DNA of 64,000 nt from Lacrimispora saccharolytica (GCA_016899975.1 JACJJN010000014.1:1-64000); one strand, 5' to 3'; positions 41,835 through 50,959 are shown, counted from the first letter of the stretch. The notes: a model not told the origin generated them from the letters alone. Program-made: numbers and translations.

Positions 41835-43085
41835 TTAATCCTTTGAGCTTTGCTCTCTCTCGACAGTTTCCTTATCGTTTTCTTCCTCCTTCTTCTCGTT
41901 TTGTATCTTGACTTCTGCAAATTTATGGGTGCGCCGGTTGACCTCCCTGCGGAGCAGCTTGTAAAACACCGAAGAAAGCGGTATAAACACAAGCATACCG
42001 ATGATTCCGAAAAGACTTCCTCCCACGGTCACTGCTACCAGGGTCCATATCCCCGGCAGTCCAATGGAGCCTCCGACCACCCTTGGGTAAATCAGATTTC
42101 CTTCAATCTGCTGAACCACCAAAAAAATAATAATAAAAATCAGAGCTCTCAGCGGATTCTCGGTCAGGATCAGAAACGCGCCTACGATACACCCGATAAA
42201 AGCGCCGAAAATCGGGATCAGCGCTGTGAATCCGATAAAAACCGCTATCAACGGTGCATACGGAAATCGTCCGATGCTCAGGATTACAAAAAAAATTGTC
42301 CCGAGAATACATGCCTCCAGACATTGACCCGTCAAAAATCTGGAAAAGGTTGTGTAACATAAATGAGAAACCTCCAGAACCTCCGCAACCAGCTTTTCCG
42401 GCAGAAACGCGTACAACAGCTTTTTCAGCTGCCGGCCGTATTTTTCCTTTTTTGCCAGAAGATAGCAGGCAAACACCAGAGCGATAATTGCCTCCGCAAC
42501 ACTGGTGAACAACGTTCCGGCAATGGACCATACCGTATTCACCGTATCCGACATCACAGAACTGGCGCCGCTCCTTAAAAAAGTCGTCACCGTATTCAGA
42601 AGGGAGTTCCAGTCAATCTGATCCAGACTGCTCTCAAAGAACGGTTCAATCTGCTTCCAGGTTTCCGGAGAGTTCTTCAGAACTGTATGCTCCAGCCAGT
42701 CTGCCAGGATCGGCATTCCCATCTGGATGTTGCTGACAAGACGTCCGCTCGCCTGCGCAAGCTGTGGAATTCCATAAGAAAAAATCAGAACAATGATCGC
42801 AATCCAGATCAGGATCGCCAGAATCATACTGACCGGACGCCGTATACGCTGCAGATGCGTATTGTTTTTTGTATATTGATTGAGGAAAATATGACGTTCC
42901 AGAAAGCTCATCATAATATTGATGGCAAAAGCCAGCGCAGCTCCAATGATGAACGGCGCAAACAGACCCAGCAGTTTGATCGCTCCGCTCCAGAGAGATT
43001 TAATATTGATTCCTGCAATGATCACCACAACGGTAAATACAATCAGAAATTCGAGGCTGCGCATTGTTTTTTTGTCCAGTTTCAA
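41835..43085 (-). CDS. AI-2E family transporter
   Basis: 416 residues with about seven or eight membrane helices. A conserved C-terminal segment (FIGFTALIPIFGAFIGCIVG, then VVQQIEGNLIYPRVVGGSIG) identifies the family, which includes AI-2 exporters and Na+/H+ antiporters. The ends are hydrophilic and charged. It lies 17 bases upstream of citrate synthase on the same strand; a functional link is not obvious. Confidence 0.9.
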   Translation of the reverse strand: MKLDKKTMRSLEFLIVFTVVVIIAGINIKSLWSGAIKLLGLFAPFIIGAALAFAINIMMSFLERHIFLNQYTKNNTHLQRIRRPVSMILAILIWIAIIVLIFSYGIPQLAQASGRLVSNIQMGMPILADWLEHTVLKNSPETWKQIEPFFESSLDQIDWNSLLNTVTTFLRSGASSVMSDTVNTVWSIAGTLFTSVAEAIIALVFACYLLAKKEKYGRQLKKLLYAFLPEKLVAEVLEVSHLCYTTFSRFLTGQCLEACILGTIFFVILSIGRFPYAPLIAVFIGFTALIPIFGAFIGCIVGAFLILTENPLRALIFIIIFLVVQQIEGNLIYPRVVGGSIGLPGIWTLVAVTVGGSLFGIIGMLVFIPLSSVFYKLLRREVNRRTHKFAEVKIQNEKKEEENDKETVEREQSSKD

Positions 43086-43304
43086 TCTTTTCCACCCCTC
43101 ACCCGCAGTTTTCCGCTGAAAAACAGATTAATTCCGGCAATTTATTCTTCCGGACAGAAAACGGAGAATTTCCTGCTGAAAGTTCGTTGAATATAGTATA
43201 CCATTATTTTTGCGGTAAGTATACTGAATTTTTTATTAATTCTTATTACATTTCGAAGACAATCCGTATTTTTTCTTCTATTGCGTCAAATTTTCATAAA
43301 TAAA

Positions 43305-43362
43305 AAGGGCAGCATCACGTACAAAAAAACCATTTTCAGGCTGTTTCTGTACCGGATACTGC
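43305..43362 (-). terminator. Terminator-like stem after arsR-type gene
   Basis: On the minus strand GGCAGTATCCGGTACA can pair with TGTACGTGATGCTGCC, followed by CTTTTTATTT. It ends the ArsR-family transcript. Confidence 0.6.
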
Positions 43363-43373
43363 CGGCCGTCCAC

Positions 43374-43739
43374 TTATTCACACACATGATCCAATCCCTG
43401 TGCCAGAATCGTTGACACATGAGAATCTGCGAGAGAATAAAAAACCGTTTTTCCCTCCCTGCGGTATTTCACCAATTCCATCTGCTTGAGTACTCGGAGC
43501 TGATGGGAAATCGCACTCTGGCTCATGCCAAGCAGTTCCGCAATATCGCAGACACACATTTCCTGCCGCGCAAGCGCGGAAAGAATGCGGATCCTGGTTG
43601 GATCGCCAAAGGTTTTAAATAATTCCGCCATCTGGTACAGGATCTCATCCGAAGGAATCTCTTCTCTGGAAATATGCTGGTGATGATGGCATTCCGTACA
43701 CACCAGGATATCTTCTCCCTGGTCTTTTTCTTTCTTCAT
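43374..43739 (-). CDS. ArsR/SmtB-family metal-responsive repressor
   Basis: 121 residues. The HTH is CDIAELLGMSQSAISHQLRV. The last helix DSHVSTILAQGLDHV has Asp/His pairs placed like the alpha5 zinc site of SmtB/CzrA, and the N-terminus CTECHHHQH adds cysteine and histidines. CVCD in the alpha3 region may form a second (CadC-like) site. It is most likely a zinc/cadmium-type sensor. No metal transporter is adjacent, so its target lies elsewhere. Confidence 0.88.
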   Translation of the reverse strand: MKKEKDQGEDILVCTECHHHQHISREEIPSDEILYQMAELFKTFGDPTRIRILSALARQEMCVCDIAELLGMSQSAISHQLRVLKQMELVKYRREGKTVFYSLADSHVSTILAQGLDHVCE

Positions 43740-43812
43740 GAAACGTGCTCCCTTCTGTCTTTTCCTTCTGCTGTATCCGCTGTCCTTTGCCCGAAGCTTT
43801 GTACAGACAGCG

Positions 43813-45030
43813 TTATCTCTGCCGGTAGCCGTCCAGAAATTCTCCCAGTTTTTGCATAGCGGATTCCAGAGTTCTCAGATCCGGGAGATAAACGATCCGG
43901 AAATGGTCCGGGTTGACCCAGTTAAATCCGGTTCCCTGAACCACCAGAACCTGTTTCTCCCGCAGAAAATCCAGGGCAAACTGGGCGTCATCGTGAATGT
44001 TGAACCTGGCGGTGTCCAGCTTCGGAAAGATATAGAAAGCAGCCTTGGGCTTTTTCACCGTGATGCCTGGAATTTCTTTCAGCGCCTCATAAATGTAATT
44101 TCTCTGTTCGTAGATCCGTCCGCCTGGTACAATATATTCGTTGACACTCTGATAACCTCCCAGAGCCGTCTGGACAATCGACTGTGCCGGAACGTTGGAA
44201 CACAGGCGCATGTTGGAGAGCATATTGAGCCCCTCCACATACCCTTTCGCTTTATCCTTGGCTCCGCTGAGCACCATCCAGCCGATGCGGAAGCCGGCGA
44301 TCATATGAGACTTGGAAAGTCCGGAAAAGGTCACGCAGAATACATCCGGAGCCAGCGACGCGATGGATGTGTGCTTCAGCCCATCCATAACCAGCCGGTC
44401 ATAGATTTCATCCGAAAAGATGATCAGCTCATGCTCCCGCGCGATCCGGACAATCCCTTCCAGCACATCGTCCGGATAAAGGGCTCCGGTGGGGTTGTTT
44501 GGATTGATGATAACGATCGCCTTCGTCCGGTCGGTGATCTTCTTTTCAATATCCTGAAGGTCCGGATACCACTCGGACTCCTCGTCACAGATATAATGAA
44601 CCGCTTTTCCTCCTGCCAGCGTTGCGCATGCGGTCCACAGAGGATAATCCGGCGCAGGAATCAGGATTTCATCTCCGTCATCCAGAAGCGCCTGCATCGC
44701 AAGATTGATCAGTTCACTGACACCGTTTCCCGTATAGATATCATCCATCGAAACATTCGGAATCTTCTTGTTCTGGCAGTACTGCATGATTGCCTTGCGT
44801 GCCGCAAAGATTCCTCTGGAATCCGAGTAGCCCTGAGAATCCTTTACATTGGTCATCATATCCTCGATGACCTCCTGGGGCGCGGAAAAGCCAAACGGCG
44901 CGGGATTTCCGATATTCAGCTTCAGGACACGCCTGCCCTGGGCTTCCATGCGCCCTGCTTCCTCCACAACCGGGCCCCGCACATCGTACAGTACATTGTC
45001 AAGTTTGGAAGATTTATTGAATGTTCGCAT
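43813..45030 (-). CDS. Class I aminotransferase, AlaA-like
   Basis: 405 residues. LNIGNPAPFGFSAP, DIYTGNGVSELINLAMQALL, VIINPNNPTGALYP and VTFSGLSKSHMIAGFRIGW (PLP lysine in SLSK) mark a class I/II aminotransferase of the AlaA/YfbQ type that makes alanine from pyruvate and glutamate. Length is normal. It is 27 bases downstream of an ABC transporter operon but may be independent. Confidence 0.9.
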   Translation of the reverse strand: MRTFNKSSKLDNVLYDVRGPVVEEAGRMEAQGRRVLKLNIGNPAPFGFSAPQEVIEDMMTNVKDSQGYSDSRGIFAARKAIMQYCQNKKIPNVSMDDIYTGNGVSELINLAMQALLDDGDEILIPAPDYPLWTACATLAGGKAVHYICDEESEWYPDLQDIEKKITDRTKAIVIINPNNPTGALYPDDVLEGIVRIAREHELIIFSDEIYDRLVMDGLKHTSIASLAPDVFCVTFSGLSKSHMIAGFRIGWMVLSGAKDKAKGYVEGLNMLSNMRLCSNVPAQSIVQTALGGYQSVNEYIVPGGRIYEQRNYIYEALKEIPGITVKKPKAAFYIFPKLDTARFNIHDDAQFALDFLREKQVLVVQGTGFNWVNPDHFRIVYLPDLRTLESAMQKLGEFLDGYRQR

Positions 45031-45057
45031 ATGAAATACTCCTTCTTTCTTCGAAGG

Positions 45058-45861
45058 TCAGGCCAGCATCATCCTGTCATTGGCAAACTCTTCTCCGCTT
45101 GCCTGCTCAAATTTTTCCAGAAGCTGGGATACCTTGAGATTTTTCTTTTCTTCTCCGGCAACATCGTAGATCACTTTGCCGTTATGCATCATGATCAGAC
45201 GGTTTCCGTGAGTGATTGCATCTTTCATATTATGCGTTACCATCATTGCTGTCAAGTGGTGTTCTTGAATAATCCTGTCAGAAATTTCTAGCACCCTTGC
45301 CGCCGTTTTCGGGTCCAGAGCTGCCGTATGCTCATCCAACAGAAGCAGCTTCGGCTTTTTCAGTGATGCCATCAGCAGCGTGATCGCCTGTCGCTGACCG
45401 CCGGAGAGAAGCCCCACCTTACTGGTCAGCCGGTCCTCCAATCCCAGATTCAGTGTACGCAGCTGCTCCTGAAAGGACTCTCTTTCCTTCTTGGTAACGC
45501 CCCACCGCAGTCCGCGGTGCTGACCTCTTCTCGCGGCGATCGCCATATTATCCTCAATGGACATAGTAGCCGCCGTTCCCGTCATCGGATCCTGGAAGAC
45601 TCTTCCGAGAAAAGCGGCTCGTTTATATTCCGGAAGCCGTGTGATATCCGCTCCATCTACAATGATCTTTCCCTGGTCAACCGCGAACACTCCTGCCACC
45701 GCATTCAGCATCGTAGATTTTCCGGCGCCGTTTCCTCCGATGATCGTGACAAAATCCCCTTCGTTCAGCGTCAGATTCACACCATCCAGAGCTACTTTCT
45801 CATTGATTGTCCCCGGATTAAATGTTTTATGAATATCCTGGATTTCCAGCATGGCACTCAT
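45058..45861 (-). CDS. ABC transporter ATP-binding protein (TrpZ-like)
   Basis: 267 residues from ATG 45861. Walker A IIGGNGAGKSTMLNAV, signature LLSGGQRQAITLLMASL and Walker B LLLLDEHTAALDP are complete. It overlaps the permease stop by four bases (ATGA). With the permease and the lipoprotein at 46942 it forms an uptake system of the TrpXYZ / DUF534 type, often for aromatic amino acids; no T-box was seen, so the substrate is uncertain. Confidence 0.92.
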   Translation of the reverse strand: MSAMLEIQDIHKTFNPGTINEKVALDGVNLTLNEGDFVTIIGGNGAGKSTMLNAVAGVFAVDQGKIIVDGADITRLPEYKRAAFLGRVFQDPMTGTAATMSIEDNMAIAARRGQHRGLRWGVTKKERESFQEQLRTLNLGLEDRLTSKVGLLSGGQRQAITLLMASLKKPKLLLLDEHTAALDPKTAARVLEISDRIIQEHHLTAMMVTHNMKDAITHGNRLIMMHNGKVIYDVAGEEKKNLKVSQLLEKFEQASGEEFANDRMMLA

Positions 45862-46811
45862 GATCTCACCACTCCCTTCTTTTTCAAATATTTCTGCCGC
45901 AAATACGGGATGGACAAAAAGCATGCGACAACGACTGCCGAGAACAGCTTCATATAATCCGACGGCATCTTCAGCCACAGCACCAGTCCGATGACCACAT
46001 AATACAGGATCGCTCCGATGAATACGGCAAACAGCGTATAGGCAAAGGCAATCTTTCTGCCCGCACAGATTTTTTCAAACAACACCTCGCTGATAATCAC
46101 CGCCGCCAGGCCAATGACGATGGCGCCGCGTCCCATATTGACATCCGCACTCCCCTGATACTGGGCATAAATACCTCCGCTGAGCCCTACCAGGCCGTTG
46201 GAGATCATCAGCGCCAGCACTTTGCAGAAATTCGTGTTGATTCCCTGCGCGCTTGCCATTTGAGGATTACAGCCAGTCGCACGGATGGATGCGCCAAGCT
46301 CTGTACCGAAAAACCAGTACAGCAGCGCGATCAAGAGGATCGCACACAGGATCATACGCAGGAAAAAGGCAATCCTCACGTCCATCTCCGCCGTTACGTA
46401 ACGCAGAGATGCCACCAGTTCATATTGATCCACGTTGATTGCCTGGTTTGCCTTTCCCATAATCCCAAGGTTGATGGAATACAGGGAAATCTGGGTCAGA
46501 ATACTGGCAAGGATTCCAGGAATACCCAACGCTGTATGCAGGATGCCGGTGACAAATCCTGCAGCCATGCCCGCCAGAAACGCGAACACAAGCGCCAGAA
46601 CCGGATGCATGCCGCCCCGGATCAGGACGACGGCAACTGCGCCTCCGGTCACCATGGAACCGTCCACGGTAAGATCAGCAAAATCCAACAGACGATAGGT
46701 AATATATACGCCCAGCGCCATAATTCCCCAGATAATTCCCTGAGCCACATTTCCGGGGAGCGCACGGACAAACGCTGCCGGATCCAGGGAAGAAAAATAT
46801 GCAAGTATCAT
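45858..46811 (-). CDS. ABC transporter permease (TrpY-like)
   Basis: 317 residues with eight to ten membrane helices. It resembles the branched-chain/TrpY permease group (GIMALGVYITYRLLDFADLT, then DGSMVTGGAVAVVLI; SNGLVGLSGGIYAQYQG). It is coupled to the ATPase gene and follows the binding-protein gene after an internal terminator, so lower expression than the binding protein is expected. Confidence 0.9.
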   Translation of the reverse strand: MILAYFSSLDPAAFVRALPGNVAQGIIWGIMALGVYITYRLLDFADLTVDGSMVTGGAVAVVLIRGGMHPVLALVFAFLAGMAAGFVTGILHTALGIPGILASILTQISLYSINLGIMGKANQAINVDQYELVASLRYVTAEMDVRIAFFLRMILCAILLIALLYWFFGTELGASIRATGCNPQMASAQGINTNFCKVLALMISNGLVGLSGGIYAQYQGSADVNMGRGAIVIGLAAVIISEVLFEKICAGRKIAFAYTLFAVFIGAILYYVVIGLVLWLKMPSDYMKLFSAVVVACFLSIPYLRQKYLKKKGVVRS

Positions 46812-46867
46812 GATCTCTCTACCTCTCCTTATTCTCTTTTTCTGTCATTTTTTCATCCGCCGATGAA

Positions 46868-46915
46868 AAAAGGGCTGTGGTCAAGCAATGTTTCCCGCTT
46901 AATGACAGCCCTTTC
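46868..46915 (-). terminator. Intra-operon terminator between binding protein and permease
   Basis: On the minus strand AAAGGGCTGT pairs with ACAGCCCTTT, followed by further T residues. Partial termination here would favour the binding protein over the membrane parts. Confidence 0.75.
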
Positions 46916-46941
46916 TATTTTCTGCAGCCGCAGGTGATGAT

Positions 46942-47988
46942 TTATCCCTCGATCGCTTCATAACCTTCCGGCACAGTAATCCCCAGTGATTCGCAAAGCA
47001 CCGGATTGTACATTTTGGTAACATTTGGTGCGCTCTCGATCTCCATCGTTGCCACATCTGCGCCGTTAACCAGGATATCGTAAGCCATCTCACCTGCTTT
47101 GTATCCGATATCATAATAACTGATGGAAAGTGTTGCAATGCCGCATCCGGAGCAAATGCCCTGTTCGCCTGCAATGACCGGAACACCTGCCGGTTCACAG
47201 ACATTGTTGATCAGTTCCGTGTTGGACGCCATCGTATTATCCGTCGGAATATAGAGAACGTCACATTCCGCCACCGCAGTGGTAGTCACAGACTGAATCT
47301 CATTGGAGTCTGCTGCCGTATATTCTGCATAATCAATTCCATCTTCTTCCAAAGCCTCCGCAAACAGTTTTGCCTGATATTCGGAGTTTGGCTCCGCGGA
47401 ACAGTAGAGGATTCCCACCTTTTCAGCATCCGGGACAAGCTCCAGAAGCATATCCTCCTGTTCGTCGATCGGCGCCAGATCACTGGTTCCGGAAATATTG
47501 GTTCCTGTGGTTCCGGTCCAGTCTGTAATATCAAGAGCAGTTCCATAATCCGTGATTGACGTGCCGAGGATCGGAATGGTATTGGTAGCCGCCGCAGAAC
47601 ACTGCAATGCCGTTGTTCCGTTTGCCAGGATCAGATCCACCCCCTGTGCCACAAAATCGTTGGCAATGGTCGCACAGTTGCTCTGCTCATTCTGTCCGTT
47701 GTTCACATCAAAGGTAACGTTTCCTTCGCCAAACAACTCGGTGCAGGCATCCTGAAAGCCCTGGGTCGCTTCATCCAGCGCAGCGTGCTCCAACTGCTGA
47801 AGGATACCGATCACGTAAGTGCCCTGTCTAGACCCGCTCTCCGACGAGGAACCTGAGCTCACCGATGATTCCGAACTTCCGCCGGAAGCTGCGGAGTTGG
47901 AAGAACTTTCCAAGTCAGATCCACACCCAGCCAGTGCGGACGTGACCATAAGACCTGTTAACAGCAAAGATATCACTTTCTTTTTCAT
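46942..47988 (-). CDS. ABC transporter substrate-binding lipoprotein (TrpX-like)
   Basis: 348 residues. A lipoprotein signal (KKKVISLLLTGLMVTSALAG followed by C) is followed by a Ser/Gly-rich linker. The mature part has YVIGILQQLEHAALDEATQG, ILANGTTALQCSAAATNTIP and GILYCSAEPNSEYQAKLFAE, typical of the DUF534/TrpX family. It is extracellular, membrane-anchored, and first in the operon. The leader before it has two copies of ATTAACGC and a TTTAACTGTTAAA palindrome that may be operators. Confidence 0.9.
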   Translation of the reverse strand: MKKKVISLLLTGLMVTSALAGCGSDLESSSNSAASGGSSESSVSSGSSSESGSRQGTYVIGILQQLEHAALDEATQGFQDACTELFGEGNVTFDVNNGQNEQSNCATIANDFVAQGVDLILANGTTALQCSAAATNTIPILGTSITDYGTALDITDWTGTTGTNISGTSDLAPIDEQEDMLLELVPDAEKVGILYCSAEPNSEYQAKLFAEALEEDGIDYAEYTAADSNEIQSVTTTAVAECDVLYIPTDNTMASNTELINNVCEPAGVPVIAGEQGICSGCGIATLSISYYDIGYKAGEMAYDILVNGADVATMEIESAPNVTKMYNPVLCESLGITVPEGYEAIEG

Positions 47989-48382
47989 CGTTCTCTCTCC
48001 TTACTCGTCAACGCTACTATAACTTTAACAGTTAAAAGCGTTAATGCGTTAATTTACCTATGACTATACTACTTTTCAAAGAAACCGTCAATACTAAAAA
48101 GGAAAAACGCCGAAAAAGATGGCGGACGAAAACCGCCAGGGGCAGGTGGAACCCGTGTACGGCGGGCGGCTGCAAAGATGCGGAAGGCCATTTGGGTGTT
48201 TCTGCGTCTACGCCGAACAGCATACCCTTGTGCAATCCACTTTAACTGCGTTTTGAATTGCGCAATCAAAAAATCCCCGAGCGGGCAGCATATGTGTGTG
48301 CCTGCTCAGGGATTTCTATCCGTAGGAAACCAGAAAGCTGAACTGCTGTATGAAATAAGAATTTATCATCTGTAACTTTTAT
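47989..48382. promoter_or_regulatory. Gene-free region with operator-like repeats and nrdR terminator
   Basis: Near 48015-48055 the minus strand has ATTAACGC twice in a row and the palindrome TTTAACTGTTAAA, with TATAGT just after it as a possible -10 for the binding-protein gene. 48266-48315 is a terminator stem (AAATCCC with GAGC and GGGATTT) for nrdR. Between them no reading frame with a good start is seen and no T-box motif was recognised. Confidence 0.5.
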
Positions 48383-48832
48383 CTAATTCAGCATTTTTTT
48401 CAGTTCATCCAAAAACGTATTCACGTCCTTAAACTCCCGGTAAATGGACGCAAAACGTACGTATGCGACCTGATCCAGATCTTTCAGATAGTTCATGACC
48501 AGTTCTCCGATCTCGGAGCTCTGTATTTCCCGTTCTTCGCGGTTAAAGATTTCCGTCTCCACCTGGTTGACCAGGGCGGTAATCTGTTCCGCGGAGATCG
48601 GGCGCTTGTGACAGGCTCTGAGAATGCCCGTCTCGATCTTTCTTCTGTCGTACTGTTCACGGTTCTGATCCTTTTTGATCACGATCAGTGGGATCGTTTC
48701 TACTTTTTCGTAAGTGGTAAATCTCCTGCCGCATACATCACACATTCTGCGGCGGCGGATGGCATTGTTATCTTCGATCGGCCGTGAATCCACAACCCGT
48801 GTATTATCCTGATTGCAAAACGGACATCTCAT
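48383..48832 (-). CDS. nrdR: Transcriptional repressor NrdR
   Basis: 149 residues, full length. The zinc ribbon MRCPFCNQDNTRVVDSRPIE with CDVCGRRF lies at the start; the ATP-cone domain follows from about 45 (PLIVIKKDQNREQYDRRKIE). It represses ribonucleotide reductase genes when dATP is high. No nrd gene lies in the window. Confidence 0.96.
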   Translation of the reverse strand: MRCPFCNQDNTRVVDSRPIEDNNAIRRRRMCDVCGRRFTTYEKVETIPLIVIKKDQNREQYDRRKIETGILRACHKRPISAEQITALVNQVETEIFNREEREIQSSEIGELVMNYLKDLDQVAYVRFASIYREFKDVNTFLDELKKMLN

Positions 48833-48937
48833 TGTCTTCTCTATCCTTTCTCATTGATCACTTTCTGCTAAAACATGAACTGCAGTGTTCTTTTTATTTG
48901 TTCGATTCTCATATACTGTCAAAAACGGAGTATTTCC

Positions 48938-49186
48938 ATGCGTGTCGTCGACCTTCGTCAGAAAGAAGTCATCAATATCTGTTCCTGCAAAAGCCTTGGC
49001 TGTCCCATCGATGTGGAATTCAACTGTTCCAGCGGTCAGATCACCGCACTGATCCTCCCCGGCCCTGCCAGATTCTGCGGAATGTTCGGCAGAGACAGCG
49101 ATATCATCATCCCCTGGAACTGCATCCGACAGATTGGAGACGATATCATTCTCGTGGAACTTCCTCCAAAACCTCACAAGCCTTGA
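48938..49186 (+). CDS. YlmC/YmxH family sporulation-associated PRC-barrel protein
   Basis: 82 residues from ATG 48938 (CGGAG upstream). MRVVDLRQKEVINICSCKSL, then IIPWNCIRQIGDDIILVEL, is the PRC-barrel pattern of YlmC/YmxH proteins found in spore-formers. It is the only plus-strand gene in the right half. The function in sporulation is poorly known. Confidence 0.85.
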   Translation: MRVVDLRQKEVINICSCKSLGCPIDVEFNCSSGQITALILPGPARFCGMFGRDSDIIIPWNCIRQIGDDIILVELPPKPHKP

Positions 49187-49197
49187 GCATCTTCTCA

Positions 49198-49285
49198 AAG
49201 CGTGTTTGACCATTGCTTTCTGCAACATGTTCGTCACAGTTTGCGGAGCGTGCAAGTTGTAGAAAGCAATGGTCAAACACGCCCC
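49198..49285. repeat. Palindromic dispersed repeat, copy 3
   Basis: AGCGTGTTTGACCATTGCTT begins it and the inverse, AAGCAATGGTCAAACACG, ends it: a nearly perfect stem of about 25 pairs around GTTTGCGGAGCGTGCAAG. The changed bases (GACCATTGC) are matched in both arms, which shows that pairing is preserved. It lies between converging ylmC-like and acyP genes and may also end transcripts. Confidence 0.75.
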
Positions 49286-49307
49286 GTCACCAATATTCGG
49301 GCAGAAA

Positions 49308-49589
49308 TCATTCGCGGATTCGAAAGCCGCTCTCTGTCTCCATCGGAATCTCCCTGACCCGGACATCCTCGATTTCAATGTATCTGGAATCTGCGATCAT
49401 CACGACCATCCGCCGGATTTCCTCCGGATTCCCCTGGGCTTCCATCTCTACGGTGCCGTCCCAGCAGTTCCTGACCCATCCGGTCAGTCCCAGGCTTCTG
49501 GCTGCGTGCATCGCCCGGTAACGAAACCCTACCGCCTGAACTCTGCCGGAAAATATCATATGATATCTGTTTTTTTCCTGTCTCTGCAT
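49308..49589 (-). CDS. acyP: Acylphosphatase
   Basis: 93 residues. The start region MIFSGRVQAVGFRYRAMHAA holds the catalytic Arg (GFRYR), and GWVRNCWDGTVEMEAQG the catalytic Asn. It hydrolyses acyl phosphates. The length is normal and the motif set is complete. Confidence 0.93.
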   Translation of the reverse strand: MQRQEKNRYHMIFSGRVQAVGFRYRAMHAARSLGLTGWVRNCWDGTVEMEAQGNPEEIRRMVVMIADSRYIEIEDVRVREIPMETESGFRIRE

Positions 49590-49661
49590 CCCCTGATGTC
49601 TCCTTTTTCCGCCTGTTCCCGACCATTGATCGAATCACAAAGCTCCCGCATCCTCTGTACC

Positions 49662-49685
49662 CATGAATTTTCAAACACGCTCTAG
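49662..49685. repeat. Palindromic dispersed repeat, half copy 4
   Basis: ATGAATTTTCAAACACGCTC followed by TAG is the right arm of the repeat. The left arm is missing. Confidence 0.6.
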
Positions 49686-49691
49686 TACCGA

Positions 49692-50330
49692 TCAGTCCAG
49701 AAACTTTAAAATTCCCGTCAGCTCTTCCGCCACTCCATACAGACAGTCCCGGATCTTCTCATCCGGCGCTGTCAGATCCGGCACCATGATCGTCCGGAGT
49801 CCTGCCCGGAACGCGGAAAGCACCCCGTTGGGCGAATCCTCCACCGCCATACAGTCTTCCGGTTTTTCACCCAGGACCCGGCACGCATGAAGATATACAT
49901 CCGGCATCGGCTTTCCATGCTCCATGTCCGGCGCACAGATCACACAGGAAAAGCTGTCATACAGACCCGTCTCCGTCAATACTCTCCTCGCCTTTTCCTC
50001 TGCCGAAGCCGTCGCCACAGCTGTACGGATATTCCGCTCCTTCAGCCGGGCAAGAACTTCTTTCGCTCCCGGCTTGCATTCCGTGGGAAGCCCTGCTTTG
50101 TCCATCAGTTCGATCCGGCAGCGGCGCACCTTATAATAATCAAAATCCTCTCCCAGACGCTGCTTCATCGCAGGAACCGCATATTCCGAGGCAAGACTGC
50201 GCAGAAACAGTCCATCTTCACGGGTCATGGGATAACCACAGAGTTTTCCGGCTTTCTCCCAGTATTCCACCAGATATTTTTCCGTGTCTACCAGGGTTCC
50301 GTCCATATCGAATACGACTGCTTTGATCAT
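49692..50330 (-). CDS. HAD family hydrolase (phosphoglucomutase/phosphatase-like)
   Basis: 212 residues. AVVFDMDGTLVDTEKYLVEY carries the DxD nucleophile; RTAVATASAEEKARRVLTET and KPMPDVYLHACRVLG with AVEDSPNGVLSAFRAG are the later HAD motifs. The closest known relatives are beta-phosphoglucomutase-like phosphatases. Substrate unknown. Confidence 0.92.
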   Translation of the reverse strand: MIKAVVFDMDGTLVDTEKYLVEYWEKAGKLCGYPMTREDGLFLRSLASEYAVPAMKQRLGEDFDYYKVRRCRIELMDKAGLPTECKPGAKEVLARLKERNIRTAVATASAEEKARRVLTETGLYDSFSCVICAPDMEHGKPMPDVYLHACRVLGEKPEDCMAVEDSPNGVLSAFRAGLRTIMVPDLTAPDEKIRDCLYGVAEELTGILKFLD

Positions 50331-50635
50331 AGAATCGTCCCTTCTTACATTTCTGCTACAATTTTAGCATAAAATTTACACAATATGCAATATAAATTGT
50401 ATTTTTCAGCACATTCCAAGGTAACTTCCGAAACCAGTCACAATGTGTTTGAAAAATGCTTTCTGCAAAGTACACATCACAGTTTGCGTGAATTTTCAAA
50501 TATGCTCAAGGAACGGATAGACGCTTGTACATCTGGCGGCTTTCTTTGAGTGTATCAGTTATAAATGGAAAAACAGACGCAGGGCTACATAGCCTCTGCG
50601 TCCGCTTTGATCAATTTCATCCATTGTATCGGATG
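50331..50635. other. Gene-free spacer with repeat copy 5
   Basis: About 305 bases. 50441-50510 is a partly decayed copy of the palindromic repeat (CAATGTGTTTGAAAAATGCT to TTTTCAAATATGCTC). 50578-50610 can form a weak stem (CAGACGCAGGGCTA/ CTCTGCGTCCG), perhaps a terminator of the gene at 50636. Nothing else is supported. Confidence 0.5.
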
Positions 50636-50959
50636 TTATTTCTGCTCTGCCTCACGTTTTTTGTCCAGGCGTACATTTCTGAAATACAGCAGCATGTCCA
50701 CTGTGATCTCCAGAATATTCAGGATATAGAACGCCCATGCCAGGAAGAACAGCCAACTCTGGTCCGGATTATTGGTGTAATCGATGATTTTTCTTGCGAT
50801 ACCGAATACATAGCCGATCCAGATAAATACCTCAAAGAACAGGCTCTTTCCTTTTGCGGTTCTTGCCACCCATGATTTACGGATGGAAATCGGCCAGGAC
50901 AGACCGAAACACAGAATCATGGCTGCTTCCAGCAGACTGCTGATCATTTCTACATTCAT
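50636..50959 (-). CDS. Small membrane protein, possible PQ-loop/SemiSWEET type
   Basis: 107 residues with three hydrophobic segments (about 8-24, 42-58, 70-92). LSWPISIRKSWVARTAKGKS between the first two helices resembles the P(Q)-loop that precedes the second helix of SWEET-like proteins. The family call is tentative. It lies 60 bases downstream of the fumarase beta subunit and may or may not belong to that operon. Confidence 0.55.
   Translation of the reverse strand: MNVEMISSLLEAAMILCFGLSWPISIRKSWVARTAKGKSLFFEVFIWIGYVFGIARKIIDYTNNPDQSWLFFLAWAFYILNILEITVDMLLYFRNVRLDKKREAEQK

Noticed and set aside
43738-45291. 517-codon plus-strand frame opposite the aminotransferase
   Set aside because: Antisense shadow; the aminotransferase has all its motifs.
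47989-48380. T-box leader before the TrpX-like gene
   Set aside because: No T-box sequence or specifier stem was seen and the spacer is used by the nrdR terminator.
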